The translations under genes and the position numbers were made by a program. Positions 24,546 to 38,694 of a stretch of DNA of 64,000 bases are shown here, piece after piece (the stretch's first letter is position 1; the number at the start of each line of letters is the position of its first letter). The notes beneath the pieces were generated by a model, which saw nothing but the letters and a program-made list of their open reading frames with translations, searched no databases and was not told the origin of the DNA. This DNA is from Liolophura sinensis. Its lineage: Eukaryota; Mollusca; Polyplacophora; Chitonida; Chitonidae. The stretch is taken from NCBI RefSeq assembly GCF_032854445.1, contig NC_088295.1, forward strand, positions 10,153,385 through 10,217,384, read 5' to 3'.

Positions 24546-27187
24546 TGTGTGTGACAAGGTGAGGATGTGTGTAACATAGGAATAAATCGTATTCGTCATA
24601 GCATACTTTTGACGCTAGTTTACTGTACTAAATGAAGAAGGTCAGGAAAATACATGAAGAATCTTAGGACCTTTAAGTACTTGGATGTATTGAAAAATAT
24701 TTGATTAGTAATTTCCAGGAATGTATAAAAACTGCCAAAAGTTTGAGACTGGTTTAAAGAGCACTTACGGGTTTTAGAATGAATAGTTTTATTTTATTAT
24801 GGTTTCACGATATCAGTTTACACCAATATATTGTAGGTATATTTATGAAGTTCATTAAAGGCTGTATGAAGTGTAATATTTCTTGAATATAGCCGTAAAC
24901 AAAAATGGATCAATCATTCGGTTGTCACGGTAGGGATCACAAACTTGAATCACCACTAGATTCACTACACCCAAGTGATTTGTCCCCTAACTTTACAGTA
25001 AAACTCCATCCTCAAACGTAAACCGAAACTTACCAATTAAGATGATTAAATAAATAACTACTGCTACAGTTTTTCCACGAAAATGAATATAGCCGATTAT
25101 TACCTGTCAACATGTGATCAGGCATAGAAGAACTATACTTATAGACTTTACATATTTATAGAAAAATGAAGTTTTTGGTTCTCCAATTGGGAAAGAATAA
25201 TTGCGATTAATAATCATTAAACTCTCTCAAAGTAAATGTTGCCCTTGCATTTAATATAGTCCTCTGGTTGGCCTTACCCTTGTTTGAAATTTCACTGTAT
25301 ACAGCGCATGGCCTGAACTCTACTCAAACGTGTTCTTTTTTTGTTGTTGTTGTTTGTATCTTTTTTGTTGGGTTTTTTGGGGGTGTTTTTTGTTCCAGTA
25401 TGGTGCAATCCTGCCAACGCTCGTGCATTGCTTGCTCCGGTAACATCCTGTATTTCACAAGCTACTGTTCTTTCTAAGTCACGAGGCGTTGTCAGGCGGA
25501 TACGTTGAACAGTCGAAGATGGACACCCGTCCACATTTGTGCCTCTATCTTGGACGTAATCTGGCGAGGAAACTGATCCCGTCTGAGGTCAGTTTTTTCC
25601 GTGTGTATTTTAAATGGTAAGTCCTTTCATTCTTTGGAGGAATTACAAATGACATGTGACACTCTTTGCCTTTGTCTATGATGTAAGACTTGTGTAATTG
25701 TTGGCGTAACTAGAATTCCACCCTTACGAGCATTTGTTGCCTTGGGGATTGTGTGAAGAACCTTATGTATGCCTGGTCTAATATGTTGTGTTATGTTAGA
25801 CCTTTTCAGTTCATGACAACTTTAATAGTTTCACTGAATTTCCCCTGCAATAACTGAACTGCGTGAGTCTACAGACATTAGTATACCTTACATTCTTGAC
25901 TCTAATTATGCCTGACTGTTCACTTTCATGCTACACATGTACAACAAATTTACCTATGAAAAGAAATTTGGTATATGAATTGTAAGCACATTGTTAGCAG
26001 AACCCTGGTGATTATATACATAAAAATCACGTATTTCCTTTTTGTGAGCCAACTGGTAGCATCCGCCCTTCCAAACTGGATTCCTCTGGGCATATATAGT
26101 TTTTCGCGCGTATAGTCATGGAATGTTATCTAGAAATTATAGTTCAGTACTTTGTGCATGAGAAAAGGCAGTATCCAGGTCACATTATGGATGGTTGTAT
26201 TGGACAACACGTATTGAAGAAATTAACTATAGACCCAAATTTTCCCAAAAAATAAAATAATAAATATAAATCCCATGGTCATGCAACACAAATCATGCAT
26301 ATTTGTGTAGTACCTATGCCAGAAAATAAAACATTGTGGTCGGTTACATTCACGAGATATAATCCAGATTGTCTACTAAGCCCAAATTTAAAAATTAAAA
26401 AAAAAATCCTAACTGTTTGGATCCGGGATGTATGTAAGAGAGCGTATCTTTAAAAAAAAATTTAGCATATAACGGACAAAGCATCATTTTGTGTATTTTA
26501 TGTTTTTTCTCAGTTAAAGCACTTATTTCGGAAACTACAGCACGTTTTCTTTCAGAAAATCACACAGATATGTGGAAAGTCTGTCCCAATGGACTTAACA
26601 TTCCTCTCGATTCGGAATTTTACGGGCACAGATAGATGATTTGTAAACTTCCACTGGCCCGTAAAGTCCCGCCTTCATTGGAGTGAAAATCATCCCAGAT
26701 AACATGTTGATGTACTTCGAAGACGGGGTTTGCCTGGAAAATTGTGGAATAATCATTATATTTCTTTTCTTTAAGTGTAATTTTTCAATCACAAACAGCC
26801 ATCTCTTTGTTATATTCGTAGAAATTTCTGTCACTCTTGAAACAGAAGATGAAGTATAGTGTTACGCACAGCTGAGAGCTTAAAATGTTTATAGAATACA
26901 GTAATATTGATTTTACTCCCTGTTTTATCTTTTTATTTTCTTCGATGAATACAACAGTATTAAAACATCTGTTTGACAGTTGCTCATGTACATTGCATCA
27001 ACTATCCCTCGCTTACCGTAAAGTCTATTTCATTCACAAACCCGTTCCAAGTGTACAGATCTGTTGTCGAAAACTCAGCATTGCTGAATATACCATGACA
27101 GGTCACGGCATAGTATTGATCTAGATTGTGAAAAAACTAGAAAAAGTTTTGGGACAGATTGACAGTACCTTCCAGCTAGTCTATATG
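24546..27187. other. AT-rich non-coding sequence
   Basis: No exon, RNA gene or repeat family that I can support. An open frame on the minus strand at 25292-25534 is unrecognised. Confidence 0.45.
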
Positions 27188-28866
27188 TATGTAATTTATG
27201 TGCATGTTCTTTGAATTTAATTGGTTGTGATACAAATGTAAACTTATATTCCAGTTTTTCCGAGAAAACTATTCATGAGGGTCGATAGTAATTTTTACTG
27301 GCAGACTGACGAGTGAGATACAGACACAATATACAAACAAAAACCTGTGGACATCTCATACAAGTTGTATCATCTCAAAAATAACGCGTAACACACAAGA
27401 TTTGTGTATATTCGGTAACACTTACAGCCGAATACCCTTTTAAACATATACATCCAAAGGGTGTCATCTTGTCAGTGCGAAATAATCTGACATATAAAAG
27501 TGTTGACTTTGGTTGATTCACCAGCATGCTCATTTACAACATCAATACAGCCTTCAACCATATATATGCATAAATTCGTTTTTTATTGTTAATGTGTTTC
27601 ATGTGATTCCCAGTACTATTCCCTAAGCTATGTTATCACCCAAAATTGTAAAATTCTAAAAATTTGTGTCTATATTTTGTAATATCCATAGATATCCGAT
27701 ATTGTCAAATGAAACAAGCTCTGGTAACTGCCAGAGGCAATAATCACTTTGTTCCAGAGATCCATATGGATGAGTGTCAGTTTAAAAAAGAGAAAAGAAA
27801 ATCCTATGTTAGATGGACATTTTTGACGGAATTCAAATTTATTGGTGTCCTGTATTATCCCATGATGACATCTTGTTGTCTTTGAGGGTTCGACAGTGTA
27901 ACAGTTTTTTGTTGGATTCTACCGAGGTTGGCACCAGTAAGTGTCGAGTGCTTGTCCCATGATCTATCCGTCTGCTCTGGCTTCTTGATTTGACATGTTT
28001 GGTTTCGTCAGGGGTCTTGCTTGCCATGCATGCAGATAGAATCGTCATACTGGCCTGCAAAATCCCTAAAGAGCTAATCACTGCGACTTTCTGTGATGTG
28101 CATGTATGTAATCAGCCTTTTTATTATGATTTCTTGGTATATGTTGTAAGTTTGAGCTGTAGGCATATCTGATTGCGGCATGCTACAGAATATATGTAAT
28201 AATGAAATTTAGACGAAATTTTTTTTAATGATGTCATTATATGACAGATATGTGCATTTATGGTTTGGACAGTAGATCTTCTTGATGCTAACATGATTTT
28301 CTGTATTCATAGTAACTTTGAAGAATAGGCCTATTCGATGATGACACGGTATATGGTGTATGTATGCTAAGTTGCATGGAGCTACACTTCTATAATTTAT
28401 AGAAAGTTTCCACGTAAAACACGTCGCTTTATTGCACTACAACGATGTCATCTGCGAAAAATTTCATTTACGAAGTTTTGTGGGAAAAGAACACATCTAT
28501 TTTATGATGATAGGCTGTGATATAGTAGTTTGCTTGAGGCAAGCTTGATTTAGGAGAAGAAACGAAGGTATGTTCGCTGATGACACGCCTGTGCTGTACA
28601 TCCGATAGATACAAAGAAAATGCATCATGAAGAGGAGGTGTATGTGCTAGATTCTGTCGAGTAGGAATATTCACTAATGACGCATTATGCTCTACTTGAT
28701 AGATCTAAAGAGAAGGCATACTAACTGATATTCGCGTGTTGTATGTGTGATATATTCTGAAGAGAAGACATATGTTGTATGTGAGAAATGTACAGAAGAC
28801 ATATTCCCTGATATTCACAAGAGGAGGAGGCATTTTCACCGATATTTAGGCCTACTCGTTGCATGT
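27188..28866. repeat. Left copy of a gap-flanking 1.68-kb duplication
   Basis: This block is almost identical to 29067-30755, and its right edge coincides exactly with the start of the N run. Differences are mostly single-base length changes in short runs, such as TTCTTTGAA against TTCTTTTGAA. I read it as an unmerged contig overlap or an uncollapsed second haplotype and not as a biological duplication. Its last 300 bases contain degenerate repeats with GAGAAGGCATATTCACTGAT motifs. Confidence 0.9.
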
Positions 28867-29066
28867 NNNNNNNNNNNNNNNNNNNNNNNNNNNNNNNNNN
28901 NNNNNNNNNNNNNNNNNNNNNNNNNNNNNNNNNNNNNNNNNNNNNNNNNNNNNNNNNNNNNNNNNNNNNNNNNNNNNNNNNNNNNNNNNNNNNNNNNNNN
29001 NNNNNNNNNNNNNNNNNNNNNNNNNNNNNNNNNNNNNNNNNNNNNNNNNNNNNNNNNNNNNNNNNN
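28867..29066. other. Assembly gap, 200 N
   Basis: A run of exactly 200 N, a conventional placeholder length. Open frames crossing it are meaningless. Confidence 0.99.
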
Positions 29067-30755
29067 TATGTAATTTATGTGCATGTTCTTTTGAATTTAA
29101 ATTGGTTTGTGATACAAATGTAAACTTATATTCCAGTTTTCCGAGAAAACTATTCATGAGGGTCGATAGTAATTTTACTGGCAGACTGACGAGGTGAGAT
29201 ACAGACACAATATACAAACATAAAACCTGTGGACATCTCATACAAGTTGTATCATCTCAAAAATAACGCGTAACACACAAGATTTGTGTATATTCGGTAA
29301 CACTTACAGCCGAATACCCTTTTAAACATATACATCCAAAGGGTGTCATCTTGTCAGTGCGAAATAATTGACATATAAAAGGTGTTGACTTTGGTTGATT
29401 CACCAGCAATGCTCAATTACAACATCAATACAGCCTTCAACCATATATATGCATAAATTCGTTTTTTATTGTTAATGTGTTTTCATGTGATTCCCAGTAC
29501 TATTCCCTAAGCTATGTTATCACCCAAAATTGTAAAATTGTAAAAAATTTGTGTCTATATTTGTAATATCCATAGATATCCCGATATTGTCAAATGAAAC
29601 AAGCTTCGGTAATCTGCCAGAGGCAATAATCACTTTGTTCCAGAGATCCATATGGATGAGTGTCAGTTTAAAAAAGAGAAAAGAAAATCCTATGTTAGAT
29701 GGACATTTTTGACGGAATTCAAATTTATTGGTGTCCTGTATTTACCCCATGATGACATCTTGTTGTCTTTGAGGGTTCGACACTGTAACAGTTTTGTTGG
29801 ATTCTACCGAGGTTGGCACCAGTAAGTGTCGAGTGCTTGTCCCATGATCTATCCGTCTGCTCTGGCTTCTTGATTTGACATGTTTGGTTTCGTCTGGGGT
29901 CTTGCTTGCCATGCATGGCAGATAGAATCGTCATACTGGCCTGCAAAATCCCTAAAGAGCTAAGCACTGCGACTTTCTGTGATGTGCATGTATGTAATCA
30001 GCCTTTTTATTATGATTCCTTGGTATATGTTGTAAGTTTGAGTTGTAGGCATATCTGATTACGGCATGCTATAGAATAGATGCAATAATGAAATTTAGAC
30101 GAAATTTTTTTTGATGATGTCATTATATGACAGATATGTGCATTTATGGTTTGGACAGTAGATCTTCTTGATGCTAACATGATTTTCTGTATTCATAGTA
30201 ACTTTGAAGAATAGGCCTATTCGATGATGACACGGTATATGGTGTATGTATGCTAAGTTGCATGGAGCTGCACTTCTATAATTTATAGAAAGTTTCCACG
30301 TAAAACACGTCGCTTTATTGCACTACAACGATGTCATCTGCGAAAAATTTGCATTACGAAGTTTTTGTGGGAAAGGAACACATCTATCTTATGATGATAG
30401 GGCTGTGATATAGTAGTTTGCTTGAGGCAAGCTTGATTTAGGAGAAGAGACGAAGGTATGTTCGCTGATGACACGCTGTGCTGTACGTCCGATAGATACA
30501 AAGAAAATGCATCATGAAGAGGAGGTGTATGTGCTAGGATTCTGTCGAGTAGGAATATTCACTAATGAAGCATTATGCTCTACTTGATAGATCTAAAGAG
30601 AAGGCCATACTAACTGATATTCGCGTGTTGTATGTGTGATATATTCTGAAGAGAAGACATATGTTGTATGTGAGAAATGTACAGAAGACATATTCCCTGA
30701 TATTCACAAGAGGAGGAGGCATTTTCACCGATATTTAGGCCTACTCGTTGCATGT
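29067..30755. repeat. Right copy of the gap-flanking duplication
   Basis: It begins at the first base after the N run with the same TATGTAATTTATGTGCATG as position 27188 and ends with the GGCCTACTCGTTGCATGT that abuts the gap on the left. It is about 10 bases longer than the left copy because of small indels. Confidence 0.9.
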
Positions 30756-32180
30756 ATGATATATTTAGAAAAGAAATGCTTATTTGCTGATGATGTACGT
30801 GACAGATCTAACGAGAAGGCATATTCACTGACATTCACATTAACAGGGGGAATTTTCACCAATATTTATATGTTGTATAAGCGATAGACAACAGCCACCT
30901 CCGTGGCTACGGTCTGCAGTGTGGGGTCAGTATTAAACAATGTCTGTTTTGTATAATCCCTGTCATAATTAAGTTCATCGTTGAGACAGCAGATATAATT
31001 TTTGTATGCTGTCAGTAGTTGGAATGTAATCTAAACTAACAATAAAGCATGGCAGTATGACTTCCTCAGCCGTTTTTGTTGTTTTCTAATGATCGGTAGA
31101 TTAAGCAAGTACCGGTAGATCTGTCACGCACGTGGCGAGTTTCTGTGGTCCCCCGGTTCTCTCCGGTTAAAGCGAAAGACAACTAAAGTGTGAATTATGG
31201 TAGGCTTCTGACGGTACCTGACGGGTATCTTGGAACTCTGATGTCACATCACTTTTTTCCAGAAGGAAGGAATTTTGGGGAATCGTTTATCAGCAGCCTT
31301 TTACTCATGGGTAAAAAGAGTTATGCCAATATTCAGTTTCGTGACTAGAATTGGAAAAACTTCCTGTGACGTGAGAGTTCCTAAACTCTGACAGTATGGT
31401 CCATAAAGCTCACCTTAGAATTTAAATGTTTGAACGCCTTTAACTCTTCCCAAAAATATATATAAAAAATAAATGAAAGTATGTTTATGCATAGTTTGAA
31501 GTGGTCTATTTAGTGAAGCCTACATCGATGTTTAGCGGTCTTTCCCTTTAATTCCACCAAGAAACCACTCTAAAACAGGATCAACCCTACTGCCTTCGTT
31601 GAGACATCTACACTAGCATAATATACGGCCATTTTGTCTCCCCCCGCCCCCTCCGGTATGAGCAGTTCTCGTCGTGTATTCAGTAATTTCAAATTTTAGT
31701 CTAATTGGATTGATCAGATCCGGATGCAACGGCAATAAAAAGAAGGCCGCTGTATTTTGCTCAAATGTCGTTGATTTCTCTCTACATAAATTGTTATAAA
31801 AGATACTGTTTATGAATTTATAGCTTGCAAATGGATAAATATCTCTTTGTACAGCTTTGTGTGCCTGAAAGCGGATATATTTTGCAACATAATATGTAAT
31901 AAATAAAAAAAACCAGCAAGACACTGTAAAATTTCATTTAAATATAACACATCTAAACTGACAGATAGGATGATTGGGAATAATAACGAGGCTGACTTCC
32001 GAAATACTTCCTTTTGCTCAAAAAATTCCTTGTGGCCGATGCTCTTTACCTTGAAGCCTTATGATGTGAATGACTTTGAATGTATTATTTCAAATCATTT
32101 GACTAAATCGACTTGTAAAAGAAAATAAAGGCCCAAAGGTGACGTCCAATTCTAACTCCACATACAAACTATGTGCATGT
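30756..32180. other. Non-coding sequence
   Basis: The first 130 bases continue the degenerate repeat that ends the duplicated block. No gene seen in the rest. Confidence 0.45.
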
Positions 32181-32326
32181 AATTTATTTATTTATTTATT
32201 TCTTTGATTGGTGTTTTATGTTGTACTCAAGAATATTTCACTTATACAACCAGCATTGTGGTGGGTGGAAACTGGGCAGAGCCCGGGGGAAACCCGCTAC
32301 CATCCGCATGTTGCCGACAGAACTAG
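32181..32326 (-). mobile_element. SINE family 2, 3' half, reverse
   Basis: (ATTT)n, TTTGATTGGTGTTTTATG, CATTGTGGTGGGTGGAAACT and GGGCAGAGCCCGGGGGAAAC identify the family. It is truncated before the tRNA-like head. Confidence 0.8.
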
Positions 32327-33430
32327 GTGTACTATTCTTAAAAATATATACTTCAGTTCAAACGGATATATGTAAACTAAAGGAATATTTATAAGCAGAT
32401 GTTTAAATAAATCCACATAATGTAACTAAATAAGATTATAATTTTATTGGTATATTAAGCCAAAACGGTTCTCAAATATGGTTTATAATATGCCCAACCA
32501 AATTGTTTATTATTTGCGCCTAAAATCCACTGCTAGTAATTGTGCTCTTTACTGTCAATATGCAGCAACCAAAAATGACTAAACTGTAGCAAGGATATCG
32601 ATGGTGGGTGCGTACAAAATACAAGCTAATAAAATAGATTTAGATTTTTTTAAAATGGAAATTGCGTTTCAGATGTTAATGCAATTTGTAATACTGCAAT
32701 TTCTAATAAATGTATTTTTAAGGGAGTTTTCAGCATTACTTTTAATCATATTTTCCCTGATTGAGCAAGGTCCTTTAGAAATACGTCATCCTGGCAGTTG
32801 CAAATTTTAGATGTTACAAAACTACCACTCTAAAAGTTTGTAACCATTATACTGCATTTTTATTACAAATTGCGTTGTAGAATGGCTAGCAAAACAACAC
32901 AAGCCTAGCCATATACTTCGATCTGACCAGGAACTGTAGACGCAAGGGTCAGAAATGCAGGTAAGTCTGACTGCCGAATGCGAACTATACCGAAGCCCGA
33001 CTTGCAAACCAAATACGACTAATTAAACTAGCCGGTAGACAAATACTTATAAATGTTTTTCTTAAATAAATGTTAATGGATTGTACAATGGAGGCTGGAT
33101 TTCACCCTTTTAGGTGTGGCCATCTGTTTTTCACTATCGGCTCTGTCGTCGTTTCACTGGTTTTAGTCTTCATGCTATGGTTTTTTTTTTATAGTGTGCA
33201 CTGAATTCACCTTGTTCACAATATCCAGGGAAGGACGCCTTAGAAGGGTGTCAAATATCAAGTGGCATCAAACCACGTGTAACAAACGCCAGTATTTCTT
33301 CTTTCTATTTCGTTTTCGTCACGAAATATTAAAAGCACGTTCTCGAGAAATCTCTCGAGTTCATACCGGCAACTACAGGGTAATCTCACGAGCTTCTCTT
33401 TAAAACGATACAGTGAATATATATTCGCGC

Positions 33431-33500
33431 GATGGACTCGATTGGTATTTTGTGCCGTATGTATACTGAAGAATATTTCACTTCCATGACGGCGGACGAA
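33431..33500 (-). mobile_element. SINE family 2, short diverged fragment
   Basis: GATTGGTATTTTGTGCCGT and GAAGAATATTTCACTTCC followed by GACGGCGGAC match the 3' end of the family in reverse. Confidence 0.55.
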
Positions 33501-34631
33501 TCAAATTATGTCTCCTTATTTTGTGTATCTAAACATATCCGTATCGGTGCGTCCATGGCTAACACTTATCGTTTGCCTTCTAATGAAATTGGCTGATACT
33601 TTTTGGGCTATATGTGATATGTACAAGTGACGATACATAAGGATTCGTCGCTATTTATTTACCATCATTATTTGAATAAAAGCATTCTGGCTCGTAACAT
33701 ACGCGTTCAGTACAGTAGTGAGAATGTAACTCTGACTTCAAAGCAATAAGGATCGATGTTTGACCTTTTTGTGAAAAACAATTCTTTCGGTGTCAGATTC
33801 CTTTGTCAGGTTTCTTCAGAATTTCTAAAATTTCTTTCATCGTTATCTCACCTTCAAGACATAAAACTCTATTTCGTTTAATTTATAAAATTCTCGCAGA
33901 TCTAAATCGCTTGATACTATATCCGCTTCAACTAATTACTTGTATGTAAAAAAAAACTTTTTGGTTAATTATCGCTATTTATTTTTGGTTTTTATACACA
34001 GTATTGGTATATTTGCTAGGTTTCTTTGTTCTAAGGTGAAAAAATAGTGTTGATTCTCTCTGTGTTATGTTCAATCTTTTTGGGACCTTGTCCTTATTCC
34101 GTCAGTCTGTTTGTCGTAACTCTTTAAAAATTTTATTTTGTATCCGTTTATATATCCGGTTTTCAGTTGTCTTTATATTCTTTCTGCACTCAGACTACGT
34201 TTTCCATGTCTCTCTTTTAATGCTGTTGAAAATTCGATGGTTCTCCTCGCCTTTTATCTCTAAAAGTAACATTTCAGAAGAATACAAGTGGGGATTTAGT
34301 GTTAATGTGTAGTGTAATTTGTCCGTCGGATCCGTTATTAAATGGTTCTTTGTAAGGTGTTTTTAATTTGCTTGACACATTTTATAATTTTGATTAAGAG
34401 TTATTAAATTTTCAGACTCACCTACGTCTATACATGTACTTTAAATTTCACTGAATTTGTCGATGCTCTTTTAGAATGAATGAATAAATTGAATGATTAT
34501 AGCTTAAGGCCAAACTGACAATATTTCGGCCATACCGTGTGAATGCTCTTTTAAATAGATGATCCCCAAAATTCACCTTAAAAACTAACTGCTTGTGGAC
34601 TTCATTCTCAAGTTTTTATTGCTTAGGATTT

Positions 34632-34796
34632 ATTTATGTATTTATTTATTTCATTTGAGTTTTTTACTCAAGAATAATTCACTTATACGACGGCGGCCAG
34701 CATTATGATGGGATAAAACGGGCAAAGCCCGGATTAAACCCACGACCATCCGCATGTTACTGGCAGGCCTTCTCACGTAGGGCCAGAGAGGAAGGC
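34632..34796 (-). mobile_element. SINE family 2, 3' half, reverse
   Basis: (ATTT)n, ACTCAAGAATAATTCACTTA, CGACGGCGGCCAGCATTATG and CCACGACCATCCGCATGTTA match the family; the tRNA-like head is absent. Confidence 0.8.
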
Positions 34797-37004
34797 ATTG
34801 AAAGAAGTAATAATGCGCAGTATTAACTGATGTGTATGTATATGCCATAGTTTGCAAAGGTCTTTTCTTTGAAGCATATTTTATTTTGGACGTTATATTT
34901 TCAGCTCGTACATCACCACGTATTAAGGACGTTACTGAAGCAATTTTGCAAGCCTGTATAACATTGCACAAAGTACATTAGTTATGTTTACACGTAGCAT
35001 ACATGCATACACTACACTCACATTTCACCTCAATTAACACAGAATTCGTGCCCATTTACCGGGTAAATTATAATTTTATACATGCAGCTAATATATCCAG
35101 TGCATTATGAAGTGTAGTAATATCTGCTGACATTTATGCAAGTATATATAGAGTCTATATAGAAATATGCTTCTGTTTCACATAACTGTTTTATAAATTT
35201 GGTCATAGGGGAAGAAATCAAAGGTAATTCACATGTAAAACGGTTAAAAATAAATCCCAAGGGGCAAGAACACATCATAAAAAGGTGTTTTTCACGTATA
35301 TCAGTGTATAAAAACAGATATCAGTTTGAACCTCCACGAGTTAACCCTCTTCGCACATCCTGGGCAGCTCTTTAGATTTACGAATCCAAAGGCTCTTTTG
35401 AGTGAAACCTATAGTATTATAGGATGTAGACAGACAGACTGTGCATATCCAAAGGGAGCCAGTGAAAAGACGCTAATAAATATATCTAAAAGTGTTTAAT
35501 AAGTGGCAGAGTTAAAGATATTAGCGCTGTTTCCATTATGATACATATTTAGTAACTATATCAGAAGAAGAATGTATGAGAAAGTTTTTAGTTATTATAT
35601 TATTTAAGTTTAATAAAAAACCTTCTTTAAAAACAAATTAAGCTGAACTATTTCTGGATAATCATATGTGAAGCCTTTTATGACAGACTTCTTTGAAGTT
35701 TTGATATGGGAAAGTATTGTAAGCGGAAATGGACTAAAAAGAAATATGTTATGTTTCTTTATCTAATTCTTAATATGACTGAGTAAGAAAATGAGGTAAG
35801 TAATTAGTAGTTTTCAGTGGCATCATTAAAAAAAATAATGTGACATGTCTTAATAACGCACCGCTTGTGTCAATTAACATATTGTTGTAGCTTACATTTG
35901 TGGAAAGTTCTTAATTCTTCCTGAAGAGTTTAATAATTGAACGTTCAACAAGTCTATATACTCAGAGCATTACAAACAATGCATACACTGTTGAATTACC
36001 TTCAGAATAATTTACTCCATAAAGCGATTTTTCCCCAAAACAATGACATTTACTTGAATTATTGAACAGGGAATATATATGTATTTTCCGTTTCAAAACT
36101 AAACTTCACTGTTATCCTATACTGGAGGACCCCTACAGCTTACATTTATAATAGTGTAAATAAAATCAAAGTATATCCGACCATACATAGGTCTACAGGA
36201 TTGGCAATTAGTTAAATGTTTATATTTGTTAGCTTTAATTTTTTTTTATACATTGAGAAATTAAAAGTGTTGCATTAAATCTATGCAAATTTAGACAGTA
36301 GTAATTAAGGTTTCAAGTCGATGAAATATTGTCCTAAAGACCTTTTTCGTGATAATAAAAGGCGTCAGAGTTCCTTGCAATTTGTGTATGGTTAAATCGA
36401 AGGTTTACTAGTTGTACCCAATAGTGGAAGCAATAACATAAAATTCCGAGGATATTAAGATCTATATAGAAGTCAATGCGTCATTCCTTGTAGTTCTGGT
36501 TTCAGATTCAACTGACACGCTGGATTTCAATTTCGGGTTAACTGTTAGACTGATGTAATGCCTGTGTAAGTAACTTGTTAAGCTGCCTTATAATGGCTGA
36601 CTTATGGTTACTGTTATTTGACGGAGATCCGTATTTCTTACACACGCATACACAACATAAATGGTATAAGGCTGCCTTTACTCGTGTAAATAAAATATTT
36701 TTCTGTACTAGGTAATTACATGTGCAAGGGTATTCCACCGCCTATCACTATTTTTTTTCCTGTCAGAACGAGGAGGCGGGAGCCACTTTAAGGTTTGTTG
36801 CTTGTATAGCCTAATACAATATCTTGGCATTACCTTGAAAGATATCAAGGATTTCAAAAGTAAACATCTAGAGCTTCGGAGTGGCATTAACTGAGTTCTT
36901 CTTCATACTTCACAGGTAAAATTATAAATGTTGTCGGAGATAAGGCCAGCTAATTGTATTAGACAGACAGACTGAGAAATAGAAAAGATTAGATCATGGA
37001 GACT
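34797..37004. other. AT-rich non-coding sequence
   Basis: No supportable gene or repeat family. Confidence 0.45.
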
Positions 37005-37140
37005 AAAACCACAGCAGTGACGACATTGTGATAGTTGACAAATGTTCAAAAGTAACCGGTGAAATCTGGCTTCTTGTCAGTCTACCTCAGTTATCGTTTT
37101 ATTCTAACTGTTCATGCACAAACTTAAATAGTAGGAGAGA
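37005..37140 (+). repeat. Interspersed repeat R3, near-complete copy
   Basis: One 48-base-type unit (CCACAGCAGTGACGACATTG) precedes the core blocks AGTAACCGGTGAAATCTGGC, TTATCGTTTTATTCTAACTG and CTTAAATAGTAGGAG. It shows the ancestral layout with a single unit. Confidence 0.7.
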
Positions 37141-37647
37141 TAGAAAAAGGCTTTTAATATACAGATTTCGTTAACGCTCATTGATCAATCCCACTGAGGG
37201 ACCGACACAAGTCAATATCCAGAATAACACTAACAACCAACCAGCAGACAGAGTTTGGGAGACGGAAGAGGAGAGAGCGAATTTACAGTCTGTATCCAAC
37301 CTGTTTCTATGAACGGTAAAATAACTTCTGTAGTTTAGACACAAGTTATGTGTTTTGTTTTGTGTTATTTCATAACCCGAAGAAACCTAAGCTGTCTACA
37401 AACATCTTTCAGCACTCTTACCGCGAACTCTGTATAGCTGTTCACCTAAAGACATGAGAATAAATCCTGTGGCCGGGTGTAGGGCAGAAATGCTTTCACA
37501 TTTAGTATCAGACAAGACTGGAATCCTCAAACATGTATATAATTCCTTAAAACTGTTATTACTCAATTTAATATAATCATTTTAATATAATCGAAGTTAA
37601 AACCATCTCTCGTCTCACCATGAGATCAAGTAAGAGAGGCGATAAAC

Positions 37648-37936
37648 AGCCCCTTGATTGCAAATATGCAAATGGTTGATAACAGGAAAATCCCATTGGG
37701 CAGATCGGCGATACAGGAGTGCGGCCAGTGGTATTCCTATTACAGTCCCTGGATTGCAAACATGCAAATGGTTGATAACAGGAAAATCCCATTGGGCAGA
37801 TCGGCGATACAGGAGTGCGGGCAGTGGTATTCCTATTACAGTCCCTTGATTGCAAACATGCAAATGGTTGATAACAGGAAAATCCCATTGGGCAGATCGG
37901 CGATACAGGAGTGCGGGCAGTGGTATTCCTATTACT
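37648..37936. repeat. Three tandem 96-base units
   Basis: GATTGCAAA(T/C)ATGCAAATGG recurs at 37656, 37752 and 37848, with nearly identical sequence between. The third unit ends early at TATTCCTATTAC. The unit length is divisible by three, which keeps frames open on both strands; I see no sign that it is translated. Confidence 0.9.
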
Positions 37937-37939
37937 CTA

Positions 37940-38690
37940 TGTACCTGTGTAGCAAAGAAAAGAGATGCCTGGTGTTAAGATGTACACGCTATAGTGTCTG
38001 CATGGACGTTGTGTCGTTAAGCAACATAGTCCTGCTTAATTCATACAAGAGTATAATGTGTTAAATTGGAAATTCAAAAATTTGTTTCTGTTATCTGATA
38101 GAGTATTTGCCTTTGAGGGTTGTTTCATGCCATTTAGAATTTAATTTCCATTGCATTTGAGAGTAGGTTGCAAACGTATGAAGGCTCTTTTCCAGGATCA
38201 AAAGTTATCTATACAATGCAGCATCCTCGAAGCTTCTGTTATTTGGCCTTCTCAGATGATGAGACACCACCCTGAGTAATCTCCCTTTAACCTTACATGA
38301 AGCCGCTGAATGCACGCCATCCTGACCCAGATATTTGTCCCTGCAATATCATATACAGAAAGTAAAGCTACCCTAAAGTTTGAAAAATAAAAAAAAACAC
38401 AGACACGTTCGATAAAACCAATACTCGGACCTTAAATTTCTCACAATGAAACATTCTGAAAAGTCAAGAAAACTTTTAACATTTTTGGTATTTATATATT
38501 CACAAGCTCATGAATTCTAAATATGGATTTTCATCCTTTTCGCGGATGTATTAGTTGACTGACTAAAACATAAATGTAATATTTGTTTTGCACGACCAGA
38601 AAAATGGCTCTTCTAAAAGAGTTGAGGATTTATACCAAAATTCTGCACATTGTTTTGTTTAGTACAAAATCCACATAATGATATACTCTA
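37940..38690. other. Non-coding sequence
   Basis: No supportable feature. Confidence 0.45.
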
Positions 38691-38694
38691 GATA

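Noticed and set aside
25292-25534. Minus-strand frame of 80 codons
   Set aside because: I could not recognise a domain; a lysine/asparagine-rich low-complexity part arises from a poly-T tract, so no gene is called.
28747-29241. Open frames across the N run
   Set aside because: They consist mostly of undetermined residues and cross an assembly gap.
37577-38064. Repetitive frames on both strands (e.g. 136 codons forward)
   Set aside because: Produced by three 96-base tandem units; no start context, splice sites or known domain.
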